From SB21 sp964415295 (GTDB lineage Bacteria > CLD3 > SB21), in NCBI GenBank assembly GCA_964415295.1, contig CAYPYN010000003.1, positions 124,001 to 188,000 of the forward strand: DNA of 64,000 nucleotides, read 5' to 3'. Each line of letters opens with the position of its first letter. The first letter of the stretch is position 1. The notes beneath the pieces were generated by a model. It saw only the letters and a list, made by a program, of their open reading frames with translations, was not told where the DNA came from and searched no databases. The position numbers and the translations under genes were made by a program. This document shows, in pieces, positions 25,769 through 34,685 of the stretch.

Positions 25769-26746
25769 ATGTCGGGAGGACCTGTCAGTCGGTTTATCGA
25801 AAATCACTATCGGCATTTTAATGCTGCCGCACTGGTGGACGCGGCCAAAGGCTACCAACGGCATCTCGAAAAAGGCGGGCATTTCTTTATGACACTGGCC
25901 GGAGCGATGAGTACGGCGGAATTAGGGATCTCTCTGGCAGAAATGATCCGCCAGGGGAAAGTCCATGCGATTACATGTACCGGAGCGAATCTGGAAGAAG
26001 ATATTTTCAATCTTGTGGCCCACGATTATTACGAACGCGTGCCGCATTACCGTGATCTGACTCCTTTGGATGAACAGAGACTGCTCGATCGCCACATGAA
26101 CCGTGTTACGGACACGTGCATTCCTGAGATGGAAGCGATGCGGCGGATTGAAACGGCCGTTCTCGAAGAGTGGGTGGCCGCCGATAAGGCCGGTCAGAGG
26201 TTTTTCCCCCACGAATTTATGTTCAAGATCCTTCGCAGCGGTAAATTGGAAAAGTCCTACCAGATCGATCCTAAAAACAGCTGGATGATGGCGGCCGCAG
26301 AAAAGAATATTCCCATGTTCGTTCCGGGCTGGGAGGACGCGACGTTGGGAAATATGTATGCCGGGCATTGCATCAGCGGAGACATTAAGAATGTTCATAC
26401 CGTTCGCACCGGTATCGAGTATATGATGTCACTGGCGGAATATTATACCATTACGGCGCCAAAACATCCCCTCGGTTTTTTCCAGATCGGCGGCGGCATC
26501 GCCGGTGATTTCCCGATATGCGTCGTACCGATGCTGCACCAGGACCTGCAGCGCGAGAATATTCCCCTTTGGTCGTATTTCTGCCAGATCAGCGATTCGA
26601 CGACCAGCTACGGTTCATACTCAGGCGCTGTGCCCAACGAGAAGATCACGTGGGGGAAACTGGGCATTGATACACCCAAATATATCATTGAGTCGGACGC
26701 AACGATCGTGGCGCCGCTGATCTTTGCGTATGTTCTGGGTTGGTAA
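25769..26746 (+). CDS. Deoxyhypusine-synthase-like protein
   Basis: 325 residues. The NAD-binding and active-site blocks of the family are present: FMTLAGAMSTAELG, TCTGANLEEDIFN, FQIGGGIAGDFPI and SDSTTSYGSYSGA. The motif ITWGKLGID keeps the catalytic lysine (Lys297), equivalent to the WGK of eukaryotic deoxyhypusine synthase. Bacteria have no eIF5A, so the enzyme probably transfers an aminobutyl group from spermidine to a small amine or an unknown protein, as in homospermidine synthases of this fold. The start is ATG 25769 with AAAGGG upstream; a TTG at 25754 is less likely. It is divergent from the ars operon. It ends 3 bases before the convergent mmdB stop. Confidence 0.85.
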   Translation: MSGGPVSRFIENHYRHFNAAALVDAAKGYQRHLEKGGHFFMTLAGAMSTAELGISLAEMIRQGKVHAITCTGANLEEDIFNLVAHDYYERVPHYRDLTPLDEQRLLDRHMNRVTDTCIPEMEAMRRIETAVLEEWVAADKAGQRFFPHEFMFKILRSGKLEKSYQIDPKNSWMMAAAEKNIPMFVPGWEDATLGNMYAGHCISGDIKNVHTVRTGIEYMMSLAEYYTITAPKHPLGFFQIGGGIAGDFPICVVPMLHQDLQRENIPLWSYFCQISDSTTSYGSYSGAVPNEKITWGKLGIDTPKYIIESDATIVAPLIFAYVLGW

Positions 26747-26749
26747 ACT

Positions 26750-27880
26750 TCAGCCGAGGATGGCGAGCAGGATCCCTGCCGCGATCGCGGTGCCGACCAC
26801 GCCGGCTACGTTGGGCCCCATCGCGTGCATGAGCAGGTAGTTGTGTGGATTGCTCTCTTGGCCGACGTTGTGAGATACACGTGCCGCCATGGGAACGGCA
26901 GATACGCCGGCGGAACCTATCAGAGGATTGATCTTGCCGCCGGTAAGACGGTACATGATCTTACCGAAGAGAACGCCTCCTACCGTCGAGAATCCAAAAG
27001 CCACGATACCGAGCGAAAGTATTTTCAGCGTTTCTAGCCGCAGGAAGACTTCCGCATTCATCGTCATGCCAACGCAGGTTCCGAGGAAAAAAGTCACTAT
27101 GTTGATCAATTCATTCTGAGCCATATTCGTAAGACGTTCGACCACACCGCTTTCTCGGAGCAGATTGCCGCCCATAAGCATGGCCAGTAAAGGTGCGGCC
27201 GGAGGAACGATCAGCACGCCAACGATCGTCACGGCGAGCGGAAAAATGATACGGATCTTTTTTGAAACAGGCCGCGGAGTCTCCATAACGACCAGCCGCT
27301 CTTTTTCGGTTGTGAGCCATCGCATAATGGGCGGTTGGATCAGAGGAACCAGCGCCATGTAGGAATAGGCGGACACGGCAATGGGTCCCAATAAATGCGG
27401 TGCCAGTTTGAGAGTCAGATAAATGGCCGTAGGTCCGTCGGCGCCACCGATGATGCCGATAGCCGCGGCTTCATTAAGTTCAAACCCCAACGCAACCGCG
27501 CTGAGCAGAGCGATAAATACTCCTAATTGCGCCGCGGCACCGAGTATGAAAGTCTTTGGATTTGCGAGCAGGGGACCGAAGTCGGTCATAGCCCCGATGC
27601 CGAGAAAGATCAATGGCGGAAAAATTTCCAGTTCAATTCCTTTGGACAAATAATAGTAAAGGCCACCGATCTCCGATCCGTGAGGTTCATTGAGGAGGCC
27701 GTTGCCGGGCAGATTGACGAGAAACGCGCCCAAACCTATTGGCAAAAGAAGCAGGGGCTCGAAGCCGCGTTTGATCGCGAGATAGATCAAAAGGATCGAG
27801 ATCGCAAGCATGAAGACATTGCCCCAGGTCAGCGACCAGAACCCCATCCCAAGAATGAATTTTTCCAGATTTTCTAACAT
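26750..27880 (-). CDS. mmdB: Na+-translocating decarboxylase beta subunit
   Basis: 376 residues, very hydrophobic, with about 9 to 11 helices. The hallmark GGADGPT at 145-151 contains Asp148, the residue that in OadB/MmdB/GcdB is needed for Na+ binding and carboxybiotin decarboxylation. NVGQESNPHNYLLMHAMGPNVAG near the C-terminus is also characteristic. It couples decarboxylation of carboxybiotin to export of Na+ across the inner membrane. It is the last gene of the four-gene operon, 3 bases after the biotin carrier gene. The overall complex is assigned as methylmalonyl-CoA decarboxylase from the alpha subunit. Confidence 0.93.
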   Translation of the reverse strand: MLENLEKFILGMGFWSLTWGNVFMLAISILLIYLAIKRGFEPLLLLPIGLGAFLVNLPGNGLLNEPHGSEIGGLYYYLSKGIELEIFPPLIFLGIGAMTDFGPLLANPKTFILGAAAQLGVFIALLSAVALGFELNEAAAIGIIGGADGPTAIYLTLKLAPHLLGPIAVSAYSYMALVPLIQPPIMRWLTTEKERLVVMETPRPVSKKIRIIFPLAVTIVGVLIVPPAAPLLAMLMGGNLLRESGVVERLTNMAQNELINIVTFFLGTCVGMTMNAEVFLRLETLKILSLGIVAFGFSTVGGVLFGKIMYRLTGGKINPLIGSAGVSAVPMAARVSHNVGQESNPHNYLLMHAMGPNVAGVVGTAIAAGILLAILG

Positions 27881-27883
27881 GGT

Positions 27884-28273
27884 TTACTCAAACGTGATCA
27901 GGATCTGTCCGGCCGTGATGGTTTCGGACACTTTGACGTGAATGGTCTTGATCTTGCCGTCCTGCGGCGAAGCTATGTTGGTCTTCATTTTCATGGCTTC
28001 CACGGTGAATAGTACGTCATTGATCTTAACGGTCTGACCTTCTTTGACCGGCACTTCGAGCACTACGCCGTTGATCGGCGACGTCAGTGTCTTCTTATTA
28101 GCAGGGGATTTGGCCGATTTTGGCAGCGGCGTAGATACCGGAGAAACATAACTGTTCATGGTCGGCACGGGCGGGCGGTACGTTTGAGGAGCATCGATCA
28201 TTTCATCATCGTGCACGACTTCAACCTCGACTTCGTATCGTTTGCCGTTAACGGTGATCATCAGTTTTTTCAT
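27884..28273 (-). CDS. mmdC: Biotin carrier (gamma) subunit of the Na+ decarboxylase
   Basis: 129 residues. An N-terminal segment (about 1-25) is followed by a Pro/Ser/Lys-rich linker (30-62) and a biotinyl domain with EAMKMKTN, in which Lys95 is the biotinylation site. It shuttles the carboxyl group from the carboxyltransferase MmdA to MmdB. It lies 2 bases after the OadG-like gene and 3 before mmdB. The good SD (AAAAGGAAA) and the order match known mmd clusters. Confidence 0.94.
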   Translation of the reverse strand: MKKLMITVNGKRYEVEVEVVHDDEMIDAPQTYRPPVPTMNSYVSPVSTPLPKSAKSPANKKTLTSPINGVVLEVPVKEGQTVKINDVLFTVEAMKMKTNIASPQDGKIKTIHVKVSETITAGQILITFE

Positions 28274-28275
28274 AT

Positions 28276-28617
28276 TTATTTCCTTTTACGTATTGGTCGT
28301 GAAGCCATGACATTGAGTCGTCCGGTGACCGCCCACGCGTCCCCTGAACGGTTATCCAAAAAGCGGATCTTTCGTATGACGACCGGTTTCTTGATCGCGC
28401 TGAAAGCCGCTGCCGATATCACCGCTATCAGTTCGTCATGGATCTCCTCCGGCTGGATCTCGGCCTTCCTGGCATCGGACAGAATCCGCAGAGCGTTGAT
28501 CTTTTCATCGGCGGCTTTGATCAGCCAGATCATCGCGGCGAGAAGACTCAGAGAAACAAAGACCCCGATAATACCGACAATGAGAAGGAGTAAGGATTCT
28601 GAAAGTTTTTCTAACAT
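28276..28617 (-). CDS. mmdD: OadG-like small membrane subunit of the Na+ decarboxylase
   Basis: 113 residues with one N-terminal helix (LLLLIVGIIGVFVSLSLLAAMIWLI, about 9-33) and a basic, helical C-terminal tail. Size, topology and place between the carboxyltransferase and biotin carrier genes match the OadG/MmdD subunit, which holds the complex together. The sequence is not well conserved in this family, so context carries the call. Confidence 0.82.
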   Translation of the reverse strand: MLEKLSESLLLLIVGIIGVFVSLSLLAAMIWLIKAADEKINALRILSDARKAEIQPEEIHDELIAVISAAAFSAIKKPVVIRKIRFLDNRSGDAWAVTGRLNVMASRPIRKRK

Positions 28618-28632
28618 ACTATTGTTATCCGA

Positions 28633-30186
28633 TTATAACGGGATCAATCCATGCTTCTTTTGAGGACGCAGGTCGCGTTTGTTGCGCAAAGATTCCAAGG
28701 CGACGGAAAGATACCCGCGCGTTTGTTTGGGCTCTATCACGGCGTCCACAAGTCCTTTGGAAGCCGCGGCGTATGGTGTGCTGAATTTTTCCTTGTATTC
28801 CGATATCAATTCTTTCCTTTTCTCTTTCGGGTCAGCGGCCTGCTTGATCTCGTTCTTATACAGCACGCCAACGGCGCCTTCCGCGCCCATTACTGCAATT
28901 TCGGCCGTAGGCCAGGCCGCTACACGGTCCGCGCCTAGGCTCTTGGCGCACATCGCGAGGTAGGCCCCGCCGTACGCTTTTCGCACCACAATGGAGATCT
29001 TTGGAACAGTGGCCGCGGAAAAAGAGAAGAGCATCTTTGCGCCGTGGCGGATGATGCCGCCGAACTCTTGTTCCACACCCGGCAAGAATCCGGGTACATC
29101 AACAAAGGATACCAGAGGAATATTAAATGCGTTGCAGAAACGGATGAAACGAGAAGATTTATCAGACGCATCGATATCGATGGCGCCGAACTTTTCCATG
29201 GGCTGATTGGCCACAATGCCAACGACGCGGCCGTTGAGGCGCGCAAAAGAGCAAATGATGTTCTTGGCGTAGTGGCTGTGGACTTCGAATAGAGTTCCCG
29301 CATCAAAAACGCGGCGCAGGATATCGTACATATCGTAGGGTTCTCGTGAATCGTCGGGTACGATCATGTTCAGCGCTTCGTCCTCGATCATGAGAAGCGA
29401 TTCCGTCGGCAAGGATGGAGGATCCTCCGTATTATTAGGCGGAAGATAACTCAGCAGAGTTTGGGCGATACGGACGGCATCTTCATCGTTTTCGGCGATG
29501 AAATGGACATTGCCGCTCGTGGAGGCCTGTGCCGCCGCGCCTCCCAGTTCCTCGGCCGTTATGATCTCACCGGTCGCAGCTTTGATAACCTCGGGACCGG
29601 CGATGAACATCTGGCCCGTATTTTTGACCATGATAATAAAGTCCATCAAAGCCGGCGAGTAGGCCGCACCGCCTGCGCATGGACCTGCGATGATCGAGAT
29701 TTGCGGAACGACGCCGGAGAGAAGGGTGTTATAGTAAAAAATCCGGCCGTAGCCGCGCAATGAATCCACACCTTCCTGAATACGTGCACCGCCGCTGTCG
29801 TTGATGGATATGTAGGGTGCGCCGGCCTTGAGAGCCATGTCCATAATCTGGCAGATTTTCCACGCGTGCATGCCTCCGACGCTGCCGCCCATGACCATAA
29901 AATCCTGCGACGATGCGTACACCAGTCTGCCTCCGATGGCTCCCAATCCGGTAATCACGCCGTCCGCAGGAAGGTCCTTTTGGTCCAATCCGAAATCATG
30001 CGACTGGTGTTTGGCGAACCGGTAGAGTTCATCGTAAAATCCCTGATCGTAAAGCAGCTGCAGGCGTTCACGCGCCGTGAGTTTTCCCAATTTGTGCTGA
30101 GCTTCTATGCGGTCTATGCCGCCGCTCAAATGTATGTGCTCGTTTTTTGTTTTGAGAAGTTCGAGTTTATCTCTGACGCTCGACAT
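28633..30186 (-). CDS. mmdA: Methylmalonyl-CoA decarboxylase / acyl-CoA carboxyltransferase alpha subunit
   Basis: 517 residues of the crotonase-fold carboxyltransferase family (MmdA/PccB). The N-lobe has GGSVGGMHAWK and the oxyanion loop DSGGARIQEG (130-139). The C-lobe has VDVPGFLPGVEQEFGGIIRHGAKMLF-like sequence and GGAYLAMCAKSLGADRVAAWPTAE-like sequence. It transfers the carboxyl group of methylmalonyl-CoA to biotin on MmdC. With mmdB, mmdC and mmdD behind it, the complex makes propionyl-CoA and drives Na+ export, as in propionate fermentation. An SD (AAAGGA) precedes the ATG. A TGAT-N4-ATCA palindrome lies 60 bases upstream. A propionyl-CoA carboxylase role is the alternative, but no biotin carboxylase gene is present. 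Confidence 0.93.
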   Translation of the reverse strand: MSSVRDKLELLKTKNEHIHLSGGIDRIEAQHKLGKLTARERLQLLYDQGFYDELYRFAKHQSHDFGLDQKDLPADGVITGLGAIGGRLVYASSQDFMVMGGSVGGMHAWKICQIMDMALKAGAPYISINDSGGARIQEGVDSLRGYGRIFYYNTLLSGVVPQISIIAGPCAGGAAYSPALMDFIIMVKNTGQMFIAGPEVIKAATGEIITAEELGGAAAQASTSGNVHFIAENDEDAVRIAQTLLSYLPPNNTEDPPSLPTESLLMIEDEALNMIVPDDSREPYDMYDILRRVFDAGTLFEVHSHYAKNIICSFARLNGRVVGIVANQPMEKFGAIDIDASDKSSRFIRFCNAFNIPLVSFVDVPGFLPGVEQEFGGIIRHGAKMLFSFSAATVPKISIVVRKAYGGAYLAMCAKSLGADRVAAWPTAEIAVMGAEGAVGVLYKNEIKQAADPKEKRKELISEYKEKFSTPYAAASKGLVDAVIEPKQTRGYLSVALESLRNKRDLRPQKKHGLIPL

Positions 30187-30245
30187 GAGTTTTTCCTTTG
30201 GCTAAACTGACGGAATAAGGTAAGCAGGGAAAGCGGTTAAAAAAA

Positions 30246-30257
30246 TGATATATATCA
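30246..30257. promoter_or_regulatory. FNR-box-like palindrome upstream of mmdA
   Basis: TGAT-ATAT-ATCA is a perfect 12-base palindrome that matches the core of the FNR consensus TTGAT-N4-ATCAA. It lies 60 bases upstream of mmdA. An FNR-like regulator is encoded at 61413, so oxygen control is possible, but short AT-rich palindromes occur by chance. Confidence 0.3.
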
Positions 30258-30455
30258 GTTTTACATAATTTTTAAACAGTGCTTTATCATATAGTTAGAG
30301 CAAATTTGGCGCCGTGTATTCATTTTTATTGTGAACAATTTCACCTCACGATTGATTTTTTTCGCCGGCGATTCCGTCGGGTGCCGATAGGAAATTCTTG
30401 ATTGGCAATGAAGGACTTCATACATTTCATTGATGTAAAAAATCAAGGTGCGGGA

Positions 30456-31079
30456 ATGGAATCGACACAAGGGACGATTGATCTGATAAAAACCATGGGG
30501 CCGATCTTGGCTGTACTCGCACCCCTGATCGTTATTTGGATCCAGAAAAGAGACAAACTCCAGAAGACCAAATACTTTATTGACCTGGTTCGTTCATGGG
30601 AAGAATTAAAGAAGATCAAATCCGAACTGGAATCGTCCCAATCACCGCCGATCGTCCTTGATAAGGTCAATTCACTGCTGGATGAGATCGATAACGAGAT
30701 CAACTCCACATCGGACCGCTCCAATATTACCGTATTTATGACCATGGTTTTTGTGGAATCGGTCATCATCGGAATACTTTTCACCTCGTGGTCGGATTAT
30801 CTTAATAAGGTCTTTGTGGGCTCTTCATACGATTCCGGACTTCTTTTTCTCGAAGGTATTTTTCGTTCGACGACGGCGCGTTTCATACTTTTGATGTTCT
30901 TTGTCAGTATCTCCATTTTTCTCACGATCATCAGCATCAAAAGAATGACCCGGAATATCCAGAAGACCTATGTGCGCAATTTGACATTGTTGGCGACCTT
31001 CAATGTCATTCTGATAGCGGTAACCGTACTGATCAGCCTGATATTGGCGTTGCTGGATCCCATCGTTCCATTATGGTAA
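30456..31079 (+). CDS. Membrane protein of unknown function, four TM segments
   Basis: 207 residues from an ATG at 30456 with AAGGTG 6 bases upstream; in-frame starts at 30408 (ATG) and 30402 (TTG) lack an SD. Helix 1 (ILAVLAPLIVIWI) is followed by a cytosolic, charged helical stretch of about 60 residues (KLQKTKYFIDLVRSWEELKK). Three more helices follow in the C-terminal half. No enzyme motif or family resemblance is visible. It lies 15 bases before the SnoaL-like lipoprotein gene, so they may share a transcript. Confidence 0.6.
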   Translation: MESTQGTIDLIKTMGPILAVLAPLIVIWIQKRDKLQKTKYFIDLVRSWEELKKIKSELESSQSPPIVLDKVNSLLDEIDNEINSTSDRSNITVFMTMVFVESVIIGILFTSWSDYLNKVFVGSSYDSGLLFLEGIFRSTTARFILLMFFVSISIFLTIISIKRMTRNIQKTYVRNLTLLATFNVILIAVTVLISLILALLDPIVPLW

Positions 31080-31094
31080 TCAAAGGAGAAGGAT

Positions 31095-31559
31095 ATGAAA
31101 TGGTTATTGGCCGTGTGTTCAGCCATATTATTGCTCAGTTCGTGCGCTCAGCCGGAAAAGAAAGATATCAGTTTGAATGAGGTCAAGATCGCGATCGCTG
31201 AAGGCAATGCCCGGTATATTCAGGCCAATGAAAAGGGCGATGCTCAGATGTTGGCCGAACTCTTTACCGAGGACGGTCTGATGGTGCACCCCAATGTGGA
31301 ACCGATCCGCGGCAGGGATCATATTCGGTCCGAAGTGGCCCGTCTGATGAGCAAATCGCGCTTTACCGACTGGGAATTGAACAGCATTTCAATTTCGGCC
31401 AGCGGGAATCTGGCTTATGAATTGATGCAATACGGTTTTACACTTCGTCCGGAAGGCAAAAACCCCATCGGGCTCACGGGAAAATACATCATAATATGGA
31501 GGCAGCAGAACGACGGATCCTGGAAGATCCAGATGCTGGTTGCTCAGCCAAACGATTGA
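31095..31559 (+). CDS. SnoaL/DUF4440-like lipoprotein
   Basis: 154 residues: a lipoprotein signal with lipobox LSSC (about 15-18), then one NTF2-like domain. The pattern IAEGNARYIQANEKGDAQMLAELFTE-like, DGLMVHPN, IRGRDHIRSEV and a final GSWKIQMLVA is that of the SnoaL-like/DUF4440 group. These proteins form a cone-shaped pocket and include isomerases and binding proteins; no catalytic residue can be assigned. AAAGGAGAAGG precedes the ATG. Its TGA is directly adjacent to the stop of the convergent pbpC gene. Confidence 0.85.
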   Translation: MKWLLAVCSAILLLSSCAQPEKKDISLNEVKIAIAEGNARYIQANEKGDAQMLAELFTEDGLMVHPNVEPIRGRDHIRSEVARLMSKSRFTDWELNSISISASGNLAYELMQYGFTLRPEGKNPIGLTGKYIIIWRQQNDGSWKIQMLVAQPND

Positions 31560-33824
31560 TCACGGCATCACCTCGAAAAGGATTTCGTCGCGTAAGACCT
31601 TTCCTTCGGCAATACCTTCTGCTGTGAGCCGGTAACGGCCCTGAGAAAGATTCCATACCACTTTATCGCCTATCGCCGCTGCGCGATAAAACTTCCCATT
31701 GAGATACCATCGTATCTCCTTCAGCCCGTTTGGTGACGATGTCTCAAAATACAAAGATTGATACGAAGCGCTTATGGACGGATCGATCTTAAAAATGGTC
31801 TTGTTTCTGGGATGTGTGATTTTAAATGGTATGGAAGTACCTTCAGCGGGTCTCTCATGTTTAAGATCGTCTTTCCGTCCGTTCTGAAATTCTTCCATCC
31901 AGGGACCGTACTCCGCCATCAGCGCATGCGTGTTGATGGTGCCGTCGGACCGGTGAAATGAGCACGACCGTGTGGGTACCGTTCCTTCCACGAAAACCTC
32001 TTCGATCGCCGACGTACAGCCTTGATGCGGCCGTTCCCCTGAAAATGAGCAGATAAGAGCTGAACGGATCCTCGGAGGAGGCAGGAAGCCTTCCGGAAAA
32101 CGATCCTTATGCAGGCGCATCATAATATCGTGAAAGATCGGTCCGGCACCGGTTACGCCGGAGATCTGGCGCATGGGAGTATTGTCAAAATTGCCCACCC
32201 AGATGCCTACCGTGTAATCCTTCGTGTATCCGACAGTCATATTATCGCGAAAATCAGAGGAGGTACCGGTCTTGACCGCGCAGGCAAACGGCAGTTCAAG
32301 CGGAGAATCGAAACCGAAAGCCGGTGCCCGGGCGCTGTTGTCGCAAAGGATATTCGTGATGAGATAACAGACCTGCGGCGATAAAATATTGTCGCGTATG
32401 ATCCTGGATGGGGCATCGGTCACAAATCGTGGTTCGATCCATTGTCCTCCGTTGGCCAGTATACTGTAAGCGCGGGTCAGTTCGAAAAGCGTTACTTCGC
32501 CGTTTCCCAACGTCAACCCGTGGTCGTAAAAATCGGGCGGTTCGGTCAGCGACTCAAATCCGCAGTCATGAAGCGCGGACAGAAGCGAAGCCACACCGAC
32601 GGACTGCAATACCCGGACAGCCGAGACATTGTATGAGCACGCCAAAGCCGTCCGCGCGCGAACCGGTCCGTGGAATCGGTTATCGTAATTGCGCGGAGTA
32701 AAGTTTGCTTTCTCTGAAGGAATTGAAATCTCCATATCGGCTATGAGAGAAGCCGCCGTCAGATCCTTTTTCATCGCCACCGCATAGGTAAAAGGTTTTA
32801 ACGCCGAACCCGGCTGGCGCTTTGCAAACACCGCATTGAATTGGCCGTCGTGACGCTCGTCAAAATATTCCGAAGATCCCGCCATAGCCAGGATATCGCC
32901 TGTTTTATTATCGATGACAAGCGCTGCGGCATTGGTCACGTTCTCTTCCTGTATGTTTCCGATATGGCCTCTGATGATCTTTTCCACGTCGCTCTGAAGC
33001 GCCAGATCGAGCGTAGTGGAGATCGAACCGGTTTTATCCGACATCATCGTCAGTATTCGGTCACAGAAATGAGGCGCGAAGTACGGCGCATCGGGCGGGA
33101 ACAGCAGAACGGGTTCACGATCGGCCCTTTCCCAGTCTTCGACGCTGATCTTACCGGCGTCTTTTAGTTTGGATAGTATGAAAGAACGCCGGATTCGGGC
33201 ATCGTCGGCATTCTTGTAGGGATTGTAGTGCGTCGGTGACTTTGGAAGCGACATCAGAAAGGCGGCTTCGGACCAGGATAATTCCCGAGCACTCTTACCA
33301 AAATACAGTCGGGAGGCGGCCTCGATGCCGAACGTCTGATTACCGAAAGGGATACGGTTGAAATATTGCTCCAATATTTCAGCTTTGGATAAAGTGTATT
33401 CCAATCGGACCGCATACCATATTTCAACGGCTTTGAAAAAGAAATTCCTCGGGAAATGGTAGAGATTGCGTATGACCTGTTGGGTGATGGTCGATCCGCC
33501 GCTGACGATCCGCCGGGAGGAGATATTCTGCCAGGCGGCTCTTGCCAAGGCGACAGGATCCACGCCCCGGTGGGAGAAGAATCTTTTGTCCTCAGCCGCG
33601 ACGGCCGCTTCGATCGCCGTCGGACTGATTTCTTCTAACGTGATCCAATGTCCACGGCCTTGTTGAACGCTTAATGATTCTCTCAACAAATTTCCATTCC
33701 TGTCGTAGATCTTCAGGGAGGCTGTCTCATCAAAGGAAAGGTCGGCGCGGGAAACAGGATAAAAGAAAGTGCAAACACTTAAGATAAGCAGAAAGACCAG
33801 ATCGGTTTTTAAGATTTTTTTCAT
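31560..33824 (-). CDS. pbpC: Penicillin-binding protein 1C, bifunctional
   Basis: 754 residues from the ATG at 33824. A membrane anchor (about 9-27) is followed by a GT51 glycosyltransferase with catalytic Glu78 in AAEDKRFFSHRG. The transpeptidase domain has SALK (Ser340-Lys343), SYN (397-399) and KTG (518-520). A C-terminal BiPBP_C-like beta domain follows residue 650. It polymerises and may crosslink peptidoglycan. The longer frame that starts at 34049 overlaps the divergent CAP gene and has no SD, so it is rejected. The catalytic set is complete. It is monocistronic. Confidence 0.95.
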   Translation of the reverse strand: MKKILKTDLVFLLILSVCTFFYPVSRADLSFDETASLKIYDRNGNLLRESLSVQQGRGHWITLEEISPTAIEAAVAAEDKRFFSHRGVDPVALARAAWQNISSRRIVSGGSTITQQVIRNLYHFPRNFFFKAVEIWYAVRLEYTLSKAEILEQYFNRIPFGNQTFGIEAASRLYFGKSARELSWSEAAFLMSLPKSPTHYNPYKNADDARIRRSFILSKLKDAGKISVEDWERADREPVLLFPPDAPYFAPHFCDRILTMMSDKTGSISTTLDLALQSDVEKIIRGHIGNIQEENVTNAAALVIDNKTGDILAMAGSSEYFDERHDGQFNAVFAKRQPGSALKPFTYAVAMKKDLTAASLIADMEISIPSEKANFTPRNYDNRFHGPVRARTALACSYNVSAVRVLQSVGVASLLSALHDCGFESLTEPPDFYDHGLTLGNGEVTLFELTRAYSILANGGQWIEPRFVTDAPSRIIRDNILSPQVCYLITNILCDNSARAPAFGFDSPLELPFACAVKTGTSSDFRDNMTVGYTKDYTVGIWVGNFDNTPMRQISGVTGAGPIFHDIMMRLHKDRFPEGFLPPPRIRSALICSFSGERPHQGCTSAIEEVFVEGTVPTRSCSFHRSDGTINTHALMAEYGPWMEEFQNGRKDDLKHERPAEGTSIPFKITHPRNKTIFKIDPSISASYQSLYFETSSPNGLKEIRWYLNGKFYRAAAIGDKVVWNLSQGRYRLTAEGIAEGKVLRDEILFEVMP

Positions 33825-33881
33825 TCGTTTTCCGCGATTTGTTGTATAACTTATGTGACTAGAACCAAAAAAGCAAAAACC

Positions 33882-34559
33882 ATGAAACATCTGCTGATTT
33901 TTATTTTCCTTTGTTCTGTTTGCGTGGACAACGTGCATCCGCAGTCCGCCGGTGTGCCGGTCTCGATGAGTTATCTTACGGATCTGGAGAAACAGGTTTT
34001 GTTCGAATTGAACCGCGCGCGCACCGATCCACGAGGATATGCCAAGCATATCAAAGCCATGTTAAGGATGTATGAGGGTAATATTCTGCAATACCCTGGT
34101 GAGATCGCCATTGTGACCGTCGAAGGAGCGGCCGCCGCGAAAGAATGTTACGATTTTCTGATGAACGCGGAACCTCTGGACAGTTTACGGCCATCACGAG
34201 GATTGTCTTTGGCCGCCAAAGACCATGCCGAAGACCAGGGCGTCACCGATGAGATCGGGCATACGGGCCGCGATGGCAGTTCGGCCTTTGAACGTATGAA
34301 TCGGTACGGTCAGTGGCTGACGACCGCGGGGGAGAATATCGACTACGGCAATAATGACGCGCGGCGGATCGTGGTTTCCTTATTGATCGATGACGGCGTA
34401 TCTTCCAGAGGCCATCGGACAAATATTTTCAACCCCCAGTTCAAAGCGGCCGGTGTGGCCTGCGGGCCTCACAAGAAATACGGTTACATGTGCGTGATCG
34501 ATCTTGCCGGTGGGTTTAAAGCGAAAAAATCAGCTTCGGCGACTCGCGGTGAGGAATGA
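33882..34559 (+). CDS. CAP/SCP-domain exported protein
   Basis: 225 residues: a signal peptide (KHLLIFIFLCSVCVDNVHPQS), then a CAP domain (cysteine-rich secretory/PR-1 type). Landmarks are ELNRARTDPRGYAKHI, AKDHAEDQG, GHTGRDGSS, ENIDYG, and RGHRTNIFNPQFKAAGVAC with CVIDLAGGF. The His in DHAEDQG, the His in GHTGRDG and ENIDYG match the CAP cavity residues. Bacterial members are secreted with unclear activity. The ATG at 33882 gives the signal peptide directly; a GTG at 33855 adds nine basic residues. It is divergent from pbpC with 57 bases between, and cell-wall work for both is conceivable. Confidence 0.9.
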   Translation: MKHLLIFIFLCSVCVDNVHPQSAGVPVSMSYLTDLEKQVLFELNRARTDPRGYAKHIKAMLRMYEGNILQYPGEIAIVTVEGAAAAKECYDFLMNAEPLDSLRPSRGLSLAAKDHAEDQGVTDEIGHTGRDGSSAFERMNRYGQWLTTAGENIDYGNNDARRIVVSLLIDDGVSSRGHRTNIFNPQFKAAGVACGPHKKYGYMCVIDLAGGFKAKKSASATRGEE

Positions 34560-34652
34560 TCAAAATAATGTGAAACTTCCGGAATAATCGTCCGTAAGAC
34601 GAGTTAGACAAGTAAGACTCAGACTTTTCTCCTCTCCTCCTCATAAGAAGGT

Positions 34653-34680
34653 CCCGCGGCCTTAAAACTGCGGGGCTTTC
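34653..34680 (+). terminator. Weak terminator after the CAP gene
   Basis: Stem CCCGC (34653-34657) and GCGGG (34670-34674) with a 12-base loop, followed by GCTTTCTATTTT. It lies about 95 bases after the CAP stop. Confidence 0.4.
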
Positions 34681-34685
34681 TATTT

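Noticed and set aside
33825..34049. Longer N-terminus for pbpC
   Set aside because: The extra 75 residues have no signal or family match, overlap the divergent CAP gene, and lack an SD; the start at 33824 gives a normal anchor.
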